Assembly: GCA_963971225.1 (NCBI GenBank)
Contig: OZ020268.1
Coordinates: forward strand, 39,749,348 to 39,813,347
Reading direction: 5' to 3'
Origin: Melieria omissa
Taxonomy: Eukaryota; Arthropoda; Insecta; Diptera; Ulidiidae
Length of the DNA stretch: 64,000 bases
Position numbers and translations under genes: made by a program. Below are positions 1 to 10,278 of the stretch, one piece after another. The notes under the pieces are model-generated. The model saw only the letters and a program-made list of their open reading frames with translations, was not told where the DNA came from and searched no databases. Positions within the stretch are counted from its first letter, which is position 1. Each line of letters opens with the position of its first letter.

Positions 1-1779
1 TATATATGAAAAAATTAACTGTAGATAACTGCGCATATTTAATAAAGAAAAAAGTAAACTTGAATTAAAAATTTTAAACTTTGTCATAAAACACTAATTG
101 GTAGCAAAAAACAATTAGGTTCAGCAAAAAAACAAAATTTAGTTCAACAAAAACAGAAAAACAAACCAAGTAATAATGCGTTTTCAATTCCAAACTGCCA
201 CGCGCCAACCTTTTTCCACGATTTCGCTTGGAAATTTGACACAGCGCCGAACGCAGCAGCTTTTTTTTAGAGTTTTTCTAAGTTTGAGTTTTTCACAATG
301 TACGAAAACTGTAAATATTTGAAAACAAAAATATGAAAAACTAAAACAAAAACCAACAGAACAGTAAATAGAACCAATTTTGAATAAAACAACAACAAAA
401 ACAAAAACTATATGTTTAAGCTGCACACACACACACACAATCGAGCAACATTTTTATACCAAAAAACTTTATGACAAGAGAAAACATTTTTCAGTTTGGC
501 TTAAGGATTAACAAAAAATTACAACATTTTTTGTTGCCACTCAGCAAAACACAAAAAATGTGTAACATTTTCCCAATTTGCGCTTCGACACTGAAAAATT
601 CCAAAAAAAAACATGCTCAAGTAAAATGAAAACTCGTCATTGAAACACGTTAGGCAGCCATTTTTTATGACAGAAGAAAAAAACAAAAACCAAAACTTGC
701 AGAAGGGTTTTTAAATCTCGCTACAATATTTTTAACATTTTACGATGAGAGCGAAAATTATTAAATGAAAACCAAAAATAAGAAGAAAAACAAGAACACA
801 TACACACACACTGTAGTGCCTAATCCCCTTTAAAATGACAAAAACAAAAACAAAAACAATGGACATAATAAAAACCACATTCATATATATATATAAAAGA
901 TATATATACTAAAATATTATTTTATAAAAATTTAAATGCAGGCAACATGACAAAACAAAAACAAAAATTGTAATAAAACAAGTAGACGAGCAGCGTTCGA
1001 AGGCGATTTTTGACTAGTTTTGAAGCCAACAAACAAAATAAAGCAAAATGCAAAGTAAAAAAAATTATAAAAAACAACAACAACAACTATTATGTACACA
1101 CAAATAATAAATAAGAATGAAGCGCTAAAAGCAAAGAACAAAAACACAGAAAACTGAAAATAAGTTAAGATATATGAAAACAAAATTTGGAGAAATAAAA
1201 ACACACAAATGAGGCGAAAGTTTTTGTAGAAACGCTCGACAACAAAACGAAGCAAACACAAAACACAAAAAACAAAAACAAAACTAAAATAACAACAATA
1301 ACAAATTTATACAAAAAAAAAGTCAGATATCTTAAAAGATAAATGAAATGAAAACTATATATATAAACAAACTGCATATATTAGACCACAACAACAACAA
1401 CATGAACAACTGAAATTACAAAAACAATGTAGAGTTTGCATATCCACTGACATAGCAACAACAACAAAAAACAGCAACAAAACGTTAAATCATAGGCGAT
1501 AAAAACCGTAGAAAGCTAAAAAGCAAAGCAATGAGACACAAAGATGATGAAAATGAGTATAAAAGAGAATAAAGAACAGCACTAACAAAACAAAAACAAC
1601 AATAACAACAAACACATGCAAAAGCAAAACGCAGCTATGTGAATGTTTAACCTTCTCGAAAAGTAATGAACAACAAAATGAAAGCAACAACAAAAACAAC
1701 TGCAGTAGGGACACAGACACAGACGACCGAATGACCACAGACGACTGCCAAATGAATGAAGAAGAAAGTTGAAAGGCAG

Positions 1780-2100
1780 CAAACTATGAAAGAACAAAAG
1801 AAGACAAATAGGAAAGTGTTGTAAAGTGATGCATGAAAGAAGAAGAAGCAGAAGCGCGCATGAAACAAGAAGAAGAAACAGATGTGAGCATAAAGACGAG
1901 GCTGTAAGTGGAAGCAAATGATGAAGAAGAAGATGATGACAAAGAAGAAGATGAAGAAGATGAAGAAGAAGATAAAAACGAAAAATATGAAAATGTGCAG
2001 AAGAAGAAAAAGTGTTGAAAAAGATGAACATGAAAAAAAGAAAACAAAGAAAAAGAGAAGAAGACGAAGAAGCAGACGATTAAGAACGAGAGAAAACAGC
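1780..2100. repeat. GAAGA/GATGAA purine-rich tract
   Basis: Roughly 320 bp are almost pure purine on the plus strand (GAAGAAGA, GATGATGA, AAGAAGATG). This gives a Lys/Met-rich frame on plus and Ser/Phe-rich frames on minus. No start context, splice frame or codon pattern suggests a gene. It is best read as degenerate trinucleotide repeat. Confidence 0.75.
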
Positions 2101-2564
2101 ACCAACTGCTCATGCAAACATAAAAAATTCCTTTTAGTTGTAATTTTATTTAGTTGAATTTTTATTGTCATCATGTTTTTTTTGTAATTTTTAATTGTAC
2201 TATTTTTTAAGCATATTTATTGTATTTTTTTTTAACAGTTTTACTGTTTAATTTTGTATGCCTACAGCGAGCATTCGATATTCAAACGATTCCAGCAAAG
2301 AGCGCCTAAAACTTAAGCAGTTAACTTAAGTACACCTAAGCAAACAAACAAAAGCCGTAGTACGTACAGCAGCCGATGAAATTTGTTGTTCCTTCAAGCG
2401 ATTTTTTTTTTAATTTTATTAGTTTTAATTATGATTAATTTGATTTGCTTACTGCTTAATTCTAAGTGAACTATTTATTTAATTTTTGTTATAAGTAGCA
2501 CACGGAAAAAATTAAACAAAAAGTGAAGTTCAGCAATAGACACCAACACACACAGACACAGATA

Positions 2565-2690
2565 TGGTCAACAGATAGGCAGAGAGATGGATAGACAGTC
2601 AGACAGACAGTTAGAGGTGTAGACAAATAGACACACAGACAAGTAAACAATTAGACAAGCAAGCAAGCAGGCAGGCAGGCAGACATGAAA
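2565..2690. repeat. ACAG/AAGC/AGGC tetranucleotide microsatellites
   Basis: Successive GACAGACAG-like units pass into CAAG and then CAGG tetranucleotide runs near 2655-2685. Dinucleotide tracts follow nearby: TA at about 2815-2850 and CA at about 2990-3016. Confidence 0.8.
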
Positions 2691-3743
2691 CAATTTTTAG
2701 CAAATTTTATTTTAATTATTTTTTTTGTAATAATAAACAAACGACGCGAAATAGAAGCCGCACCAGCCGATAACCTAGCAAAACAGTTTAACGAAATATA
2801 TATAAATAAAATCATGCATATATATATATAAATATATATATATAAATAGTACCTAATGGTTGAAATTTTAAGTTTCCTATGAGGCTCATTTAATTTTTAA
2901 TTAACAAAACAACTCAAAGCAGTCGTGAGAAATAGCAAACAAACAACAAGCAAACAACACAACAAAAGCAAAGAAAAAAGACAACAAACACACTCACACT
3001 CACACACACACACACATACACAGATGGAAAGCAAGAGTAACCACATTGTGTCGTTGTAGTTGAAGAAGAATTTGCTTTGATTTAGCTAGTTTTAGGTTGA
3101 TTTAAGTTTTGCTTAATTAATGCTTTGATGCGTTGTAATTAATGTTTAGTAGTCTGTTGCATAACGGTTTATTTCTCTGCAGAGCCTCTGAGCAGCGCCC
3201 CGAAAGCGTTTGCAGCAATAAGTGACTCTGAACCCAAGAGTTGAATAGCAGTTGAATTGAAGTCAATTTTTAATTGAATTAGAATCGAGTTACGAACTCA
3301 ATTTGAATGAATTCTGCAAGCATTTCAAAAATAAATTTTTCAAAATTACAAACAAATTCAAAACTTAGGAGCATTCAAAGGCAACAACAACAATAACAAA
3401 GCTATCAAAGGCAAAACAAGACCTCATATCGGGATTATCATGTCAACTGAGTGATTTCAATAAATTGAATATGATTGCCTAAAAGTATGTCATGTTCAAG
3501 TGGCCTTAAGCGCCATTAAATTAACCAAAATTTCATACAAACTTTTAAGTTTGTTGTCAACTTTTTTTTTTTAATTGAATCAATAGAGCACTTTGACTTT
3601 TTTCAACCATAGTTTTGTGTTTTGTAGACAATTTCTTGCTCAATGCGCGCCTAATTAAAACAAACAGTAAGCAATTAGAAATAGACAGACACAACAACAA
3701 AACGAGATCACTAAGCAAAGATGCAAAGAGCAACAACAAGCAG

Positions 3744-3792
3744 ATAGTGAGAGAGTGAGAGAGAGAAAGAGAAAGAGAGAGACAGGGAGGAG
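3744..3792. repeat. GAGA-rich tract
   Basis: A run of GAGAG/GAAAG of about 45 bp. GAGA repeats are bound by GAGA factor (Trl) in flies and can mark promoters or insulators. Here it may be only a microsatellite, because no start site or gene is visible next to it. Confidence 0.6.
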
Positions 3793-4596
3793 AAATAGCT
3801 GCAATACATTAATTACGTCAATATGTTCCTACAAAAAGTATATTTTTAAAATATTTAAAACATAAAATATAAGCCAACAAACACTAAAAACAAAAACACG
3901 TGAAACATAACTTGAAACAAATCACACATTTTTTTAACTATAAACGCCAGCAACAAAACGAAGAAACAATAATAATAATAACAATAGTGAATATTGTATG
4001 AAACAAGAGTCATTGAAGTGAGCGAAAAATGGCACTAAACACTACACTAGAGAGTAAAATAGCAAAGCTAACGAGCTGAAATTGGCAGCATTCGAGCACT
4101 CGATGTTTTAGTTTTGTATTTGTAGTGAAAGTATCAGCCAACACACACACTAACACAGACAAACATAGAGATGAGTCTCAGTTTGGTGTTGGTTGGCAGC
4201 GATTTTACAAGCTGAGACTACAATCGATGGGAGCTAATGAATGCTAGAAACTTGAAGAAGACAGAAAACTATACAAAACCCATTGGCCACAATTGAGTTC
4301 ACTCACTCACACACACACACACACACACTAGCGGACATATTTGTTTCTATAGAACTATATAACTGAATTTGATTGAAACTGATTTGAATTTCATATTTTA
4401 ATGCATTCATTTCATTGAGTTATTGTGTTGAAGTTTAGTTTAATTAATATGACCTAAGTTTAGTTAGTTTAGTTTCAACGAATCGAAATCGCTATATGAA
4501 TGAAATTTAAGTTCCCGATTTATTTTACAATTTATTGTATAATTTTAATTACACAACAACTAAATATATATATTTTTTATTGTACGTGTAAAAGCA

Positions 4597-4602
4597 AATA
4601 AA
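4597..4602 (+). terminator. candidate polyadenylation signal
   Basis: AATAAA lies at the downstream end of the A/CA-rich block, followed by an A/T-rich run. It may be the poly(A) signal of the putative upstream transcript. No coding sequence is linked to it within the window. Confidence 0.35.
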
Positions 4603-4859
4603 GTTATTCAAAAGCAAAAAAAATTAAAAAAAAAATCAAAAATATTTTGTTTTCTTTAATGCGTCAAACTTTACTGAAAAGAAATTATCCGTTTTTTATT
4701 TTTGAGTAATTTGGTTAAAAATATTACAGTGAAGTTGCCAAATTTTTATTTACAGCTTTGATCAACTAATTTGAAACGAAACACTAGAAAGTTTTACTTC
4801 AATTAGAAAACACAATAAACCAAACAGATCAGATATAGATTTCTGAATTACTTGAAAGT

Positions 4860-6155
4860 GAATGATGAGGAGAAATCCATTATTTTTGCTTTCAATTTAA
4901 AGTTTCATTAGACAAAATTAAAATTATTCAGTTTATGTCAAATATGCATCGGTTTGTTCAACAACTGGTTGCGATTTTTAAGGTAATTTCGTGATGTTTC
5001 TGCGATAGAAACCCTGGTCCCTATTGTCGAAAAAAACTGGTATCACTGGTGGTACCAGTGTCAAAGACAGGAACAGTTGGCAATCACTTGATTCCAGATC
5101 CGGACTACAAGGTGGAAGCATAAGAAACTTCTAATCAAGTTTCCTGAGCTTCTGATAAGTCACTATCGATGTGTGTGGCCTGATGGAACAAAAAATGCCT
5201 CTCCTATTGGCCAAAGATGGCCGCTTCTGAGCGATTGCTTTCTTCCGATGGTTCAATTGTTGGCACTAGAGGTCCGAAATAAGAGTCTGACCGTAGAGGA
5301 GCAGCTTCAAATAGATGATTCTCGCCAATTGGGTGCATGAGAATCCTCCATCCAAACTTTCGGAACTTCTGGCGAGTAACTATCGAAGTGCTTGACCTGG
5401 CATTGTCCCGATGCAACATAATTCCTCTGCTTATGGGTGATTGCTTCCTTCAGACTGTCCAATTGTTGACAAAAGAGGTCCAAATTAAGAGTTTAACCGT
5501 AGAGGAGCAGCTTCAAATAGATGATAGTCGCCAATTGGGTGCATTAGAATCCTTCATCCAAGCTCCCCAAACTTCTGGCGAGTAACTAGCGAAGTGCGTG
5601 ACCTGACGTTGTCGCAATGCAACATAATTTCTCTCCTTTTGGGCGATTGTTTCCTTCAGACTGTCCAATTGTTGACAGTAGAGGTCCGATTTAAGGGTCT
5701 GGAGCAGCTCATAGTAGGTGATGAGATGATTCCCTGCCAATCCCACCAAACAGCAAAACCTTCCTAACCGTCAATCCTGGCTTGGCCAACATTCGTGGCG
5801 AAATAGCAACCATATTTGCTTAAATTTGTCGTAGGTAATTGACTTTTCATCACCAGTCAGCATCAACTTCAGAAATGGGTCGATTTGGTTGCGATTCAGC
5901 AGCGATTTGCTGAAAAAAATTCGGTCCATGAGGTCCATACATCGAACTTCTTCTTGTATCCAAGTATATCCAAATGTTGCCAAACAGTCTTTTGTGTAAT
6001 GTTTAGTTTCTGAACGATTGAAACAGTACTTTCATGACGTTGGAACTCAACGATTTCTATTGTTTTATATATATTTTTGACAATTAGCCTTCCAATCAAT
6101 GACTTAAGTCATCTATAAAAAAAAATAATGGATTTCTTCTTTTTACTGCACCTGT
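4860..6155 (-). mobile_element. mariner-type transposon, decayed and internally duplicated
   Basis: Minus-strand frames read as broken mariner transposase. 5896-6118 encodes the helix-turn-helix region, with STVSIVQKLNITQKTVWQHL followed by LGYKKKFDVW. 5771-5983 encodes LMDRIFFSKSLLNRNQIDPF and LMLTGDEKSITYD, close to the catalytic TGDEKW motif. 5513-5749 encodes YYELLQTLKSDLYCQQLD. The HxDNAR block with a second catalytic Asp is seen as LHRDNARSSTSIVTRQK near 5360-5420. Stops and frame changes separate these pieces, so it is inactive. The sequence AGAAATCCATTATTTTT occurs at 4871-4887 and inverted near 6122-6140, consistent with inner parts of the terminal inverted repeats and an original length near 1.3 kb. 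The middle contains a tandem duplication listed separately. Confidence 0.85.
5150..5720. repeat. about 210-bp partial tandem triplication inside the mariner
   Basis: The segment containing GAGGAGCAGCTTCAAATAGA and CGCCAATTGGGTGCAT recurs near 5297-5338 and 5502-5545. The segment around GGCGAGTAACTATCGAAGTG recurs at about 5370 and 5577, with a weaker copy near 5152. A third start of the CAATTGTTGACA segment lies near 5668. The unit falls within the transposase catalytic region, so the duplication happened after or during insertion and added to the element's breakage. Confidence 0.75.
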
Positions 6156-6279
6156 ACTGCATACTGTATGATGTTTTCAATGCAGCAAAGTTTCGTTTAT
6201 AACTTAAACAATCAAATAATAATTCAATAATAACACTAAAAAAACTTTCTAAATTAAAAAAAAATTGGATTTTGGTTTT

Positions 6280-6680
6280 AAGTTTTAATTTGGTTTTTAA
6301 TATTTTTGTTTTTTTATTTGTTTTAAGAAATTTTTTTTTTATAAATATTTTTGTACCACAAATAATGTTTTGGAAAAAACTTTTTTTAATTAAAAAAGAA
6401 TAAAAGTCTTGTTTAAGTTTTTTTTATAAATATTTTGTGTTATAAATATTTGTGTACCACAAATAATGTTTTGGAAAAAACTTTTTTTTAATTAAAAAAG
6501 AATAAAAGTTTTGTTTAAGTTTTTTTTATAAATATTTTGTGTTTTTTGTACCACAAATAATGTTTTGAAAAAAACTTTTTTTATTAAAAAAGAATAAAAG
6601 TTTTGTTTAAGTTTAAATTTGGTTTTTAATATTTTTGTTTTTTTTCGCATAAATATTTTGTAAATAAATAATGTTTTAGG
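6280..6680. repeat. about 100-bp A/T-rich tandem repeat, 3 copies
   Basis: ACCACAAATAATGTTTTG recurs at about 6355, 6456 and 6550, each followed by a GAAAAAACTTTTTTT run and AAAAAAGAATAAAAGT. Spacing is about 101 and 94 bp. No coding content. Confidence 0.85.
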
Positions 6681-8770
6681 ATATAAAACTTTTGAACAAA
6701 ATGTCTATGTTAAAAAGACACAAAGATTAATTTTTTCCTTTGCCACTTTAAACTTAAAATGTTCCATTAAAAATTATGAGTTAAATTAAAACAAACTATT
6801 TTAACTTTCTGTTGCTACTTTAAACTTAAAATTTTCCATTAAAAAATATTTATTAAAATTACTCAATATTTCAAAAAGAAACAAACATCATTTTTGTTTT
6901 TTTTAAACTTAAACTTACTGTCACTTAAAACTTAAAATTTCAATTTAAATATTCTTAATTATAATTTTGTTTAAACTGACCAATCTTCAAAAAGAGCTTG
7001 AAAACTGTAGCAAAGCTGAGAGAAAAAAAACAGTCACAGTCATACAAAAAATTACAATTCGGAAGGTTAAAATTTCAAGAGCCCACAAAGCACTGCACAA
7101 GAAACAAACGAAACAAACAACTTTTAAACGTAAATTTTCTACAATAAAAACTAAACTCATTTTCGAGTTGGAATGTGAAAAGTGTGTTTTGACAAAGTGT
7201 TGAAAATTTTTGCCACGCCTACAATAAGACCGATGCTAAACATTTTAAACCTAACAAAACAAAACAAAAATAAATTGCGACTTTGTATAATTTTAATGAC
7301 AAAAACAAAAATTATGCACTGGCTGAAAGCGAGCACTGCAACTAAAACAACAAAAATAACAACACAAAATTTTTGTGTTGCAAAACTTAATTAAAGTCGA
7401 AGACACACACACACCTACATACACATTCATACATATATAACAAACACAAAGCAAGTACGCAAAATTCATAGCATATTTTTAGGCTGATCAGCCACTAAAA
7501 GCAAGGGAATACACTTACGTAACGTTAGAAAATAGACAAAAGCGAAATTCTAGTAATGCAAACCGAAATGCAACAACAAAACATAATGAAAATCACAGAC
7601 AGCAACAGAAAATTTGCCGAAAATAAATTAAAGTCGAAAACAAAAGAATGCATATCATAGTTGTAAAATAAATTTGAAGATATATGATTATAATTATTAC
7701 CAATAAATTATTACCGACCATAAATCACTGAAAACAAACAAAATGCAAACTCGTAAGCAAGACAACCGAACAGACCACAGCCGAACTAAAACAAAATTCA
7801 ACAAACAAGAAAACAATTCACTAAGCGATCGAAACAAATTTCAAAAGCAGTCGAAAACAAATGCAGTGGCCCCAAAATTGAAAAAACTGAAGGAAGGAAG
7901 AAAAAGTTGAAAAAGGTAAAACGTGGCGTTAGAGTAGGAGGGCAATGAAAATATGCTGTAAAAAAATATGGTAAACAATAACCAAAAGACACAATTTCGA
8001 AATGATTATACGAAATCGAAAAAGTAAATGAAGTGGCGATCCAAGTAGGCGCCTGCAGCCCCACAAACTAATAACCACACACATACACACACACACACAC
8101 ACACATATATATATTATTAAATCTGAATTGAGCGAGTTGATGAGCCATTATTGCAGGCCGAATATTTGCCGAAGTAAAACAATACTAATTCACAGTTGAG
8201 AAGCGAAAAGAAAACACAAAATAAAAGTGAAAATATTTAAAGATAAAAACAAAAAAAAACTCAAACAAAAACCAAAACTCAAAACAGAAAATAAAATAAA
8301 AAACATACAAACATAATGATGAACACAATGCCGATGATGATATTGATGAAAATAAAAGCAGAAAAATAATGTGTCCCATGACTTTTATTCCAAACGAAGA
8401 ACGATCCTTCGATGGGGTTGTTTCTTCTTTCTGTTGAAGTGCTGTCAAGTGACCACAACTTGTCTATAAATAGACACATCTATTCATAAGAATTCTCTAT
8501 AAAATTTATTTCATTTTTACTTTCATGTCCCATGGTTGTGAAAGGATTAAATTCAATCCAATTCAAGAATCATCGTTCTTACAGATTACAAAAAGTTTAA
8601 GTGAATCATAATGTAAAAAGTTCAATCTACAACACAAGCACATAAGTATATGTACATACATAGTACGTAAGACATGTAGGTACGTAACAGCTCAGACTGT
8701 CATTATCCCTCAGAGAACATACTGAGCTATGTAGACCCATACTGCTACTTTAGATGACAATACCTGATCC
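6680..8770. other. gene-free A/T-rich DNA
   Basis: Short K- or F-rich frames only. It contains a CA/TA microsatellite at about 8078-8115 and plus-strand A bias as in 1-4600. Nothing supports a gene or RNA. Confidence 0.6.
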
Positions 8771-9620
8771 AAAACCTGTCTTTCTCACACATTTTTTTCA
8801 AGTACCTTACATCATCAATGCTCGAAGCGACTTCTTAAATGCTACCGAAAGTTGTCTATATTTTTGTTTGCCCCATTGCAAATATTTGCAACGTACTACC
8901 ATTGTTATTGTCTGTAGCAAATCTTTTGGTATCCAATTTTTGAAGCAACTCTTTAAATGTTGCCGAAATTTTTCTCTATTTTTGTTTGTCTTCATTGCAA
9001 ATATTTGCAATGATCTGTCGTAGATATAGTGCCACTAAATCTTTTGGTATTCACATTTCTTCTATATTTTCCAGAACCTGTCTTTCTCACAAAAGTTTTC
9101 AAGTATCATACATCGTCAATTCTCGAATCAACATTTTTAATGTTGCCGAAATTGTTTCTTTTTTTTCCTCATTGCAAATACTTGCAACGATCTGTCATAA
9201 CTATAGTAACACTAAATCTTTTGGTATCCACATATCTTCCATTTGTTCCAAAATCTGTCTTTCTAACAAAAGTTTTCAGGTATCTTAGGTCGTCAATCCT
9301 CTAACGACTTTTTAAATGTTGTCGAAATTGTTCTCTATTTTTATTTGTCCCCATTGGAAATATTTGCAACGATCTGTCATAGCTATAGTACACACTAAAT
9401 CTTTTGGTATCTACATATGTTATCTTCCATATGTTCCGAAACCTGTCTTTCTCACAAATGTTTTCAAGTATCTTACATCGTCAATTCACGAAACGACTCT
9501 TTAAATATTGCCGAAATATTTTTATATTTTTGTTTTGTCCCCATTGCAAAAATTTGCAACAATCTGCTAGCTAAAGTATGCACCAAATTCTTTGGTATCC
9601 ACATATCTTCAATATATATG
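8770..9620. repeat. about 180-bp tandem repeat array (satellite-like)
   Basis: CTGTCTTTCT recurs at 8776, 9078, 9255 and 9443. Each is followed by a TTTTCAAGTATC-like stretch, CGTCAAT, TTTAAATGTTGCCGAAAT, TTTTTGTTTGTC, CATTGCAAATATTTGCAACG, ATCTGTC and AAATCTTTTGGTATC. The 177-188 bp spacings define the unit. The 302-bp first interval contains an extra partial unit near 8935-9060. Several short overlapping frames here are only repeat shadows. I do not recognise the family. Confidence 0.9.
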
Positions 9621-10021
9621 TTACATTACAAAAACAATATTTTACAAGTAAATTCATATTAAACATTTTACTCTAATTTCGTTCTATAAGTGTCAAAGTG
9701 TCTAGTCTGTCGTAAAGCACGGTAAGCAATGCTCACACAATATTTGCATAGTTCAAGTCCACTAAATAAACGTAAGCCACCCTTCTATTTTGTCTACAAC
9801 GCTTTTGTAATTTGCCCCCAAGTAGTCGTAGCGTTTTTTCTCGTTGCAACTAGCGTCTTTTTAATTTTTCTTATTGGCTTTTGTTGTACTCTTTCGTTAG
9901 CTGCATGTCGTTAGGCTTCATATTTTTTTCCAAATTACTTCACAACTTTCCTTAAATTTTAACCTAAATAGTAAAAACGTATGCATCTCGTTTTCTTTGA
10001 TTTGCTTCTGGCAACTTGTAG
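9620..10021. other. non-coding DNA upstream of the first visible zinc-finger exon
   Basis: No supported exon. It is probably intron of the zinc-finger gene, because the next coding frame is open with no start codon. The putative acceptor is the TAG ending at 10021, preceded by a weak pyrimidine tract. Confidence 0.5.
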
Positions 10022-10209
10022 TTTTTTCGCAACTTTGGCTCCTCGTTTGGCGCACTGGGAAATGGCAGCGCCGCCGCTGTGGCTGCACGCTGTCCAACAC
10101 CGTTTGCCTTTCCGTTCACGCCGTTCGGCTTGAGTCTCTTCGACATTGATCCGTCCAGAATTCTGAGCATGTTGCATCATCAGACTTGGCTGGCCGAAGA
10201 GGCATTGAG
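10022..10209 (+). CDS. mamo: C2H2 zinc-finger transcription factor (mamo-like), internal exon A
   Basis: The frame opens after a TAG at 10019-10021 and reads through an Ala/Gly-rich stretch, then PTPFAFPFTPFGLSLFDID and ILSMLHHQTWLAEEAL. It ends at a GTGGGT donor at 10210. It has no ATG before the Met near 10170, so the usual reading is an internal exon whose 5' neighbours, probably including a BTB/POZ domain, lie outside the window. Translation from that internal Met in a short isoform is possible. The exon ends in phase 2 and joins 10279 as an Arg codon. Identity as mamo is by memory of the linked finger region; another BTB-ZF gene is possible. Confidence 0.6.
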
Positions 10210-10278
10210 GTGGGTCTCACTTTGCAATTTCACTTCGCTTACTTGCGCTTCATTTCTTGGTATTTTTCCGTTTTTCAG
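10210..10278 (+). other. 69-bp mini-intron, stop-free and a multiple of three
   Basis: GTGGGT starts it and TTTTTCCGTTTTTCAG ends it, a good fly acceptor. Removal joins AG to A to give Arg and keeps the frame. Because the 69 bp are 23 codons without a stop, retention would also leave the frame open, adding a Cys/Phe-rich segment. Its composition does not look coding, so splicing is favoured. Confidence 0.7.

Larger units (their letters stand above)
1..4620 (+). other. A-rich non-coding stretch, possible long 3' UTR
   Basis: No convincing coding frame is present; the longest frames are low-complexity S/F/L or K-rich readings of A-rich DNA. The plus strand is strongly A/C-biased (AAACAAAA, CAACAACAA, TATATA and CACACA runs), as is common in the sense strand of long fly 3' UTRs. 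A canonical AATAAA at 4597-4602 lies near the point where this base bias ends. I infer that this could be the terminal exon of a plus-strand gene upstream of the window. It could equally be intronic or intergenic DNA. RNA coverage ending shortly after 4602 would support the UTR reading. Confidence 0.35.

Noticed and set aside
1582..2174. Long minus-strand Leu/Phe/Ser-rich frames
   Set aside because: Shadows of GAAGAA and AAACAA low complexity on plus; no start context or splice structure.
8770..9620. CRISPR-like array
   Set aside because: A eukaryotic tandem repeat with diverged 180-bp units, no short direct repeat plus unique spacer layout.
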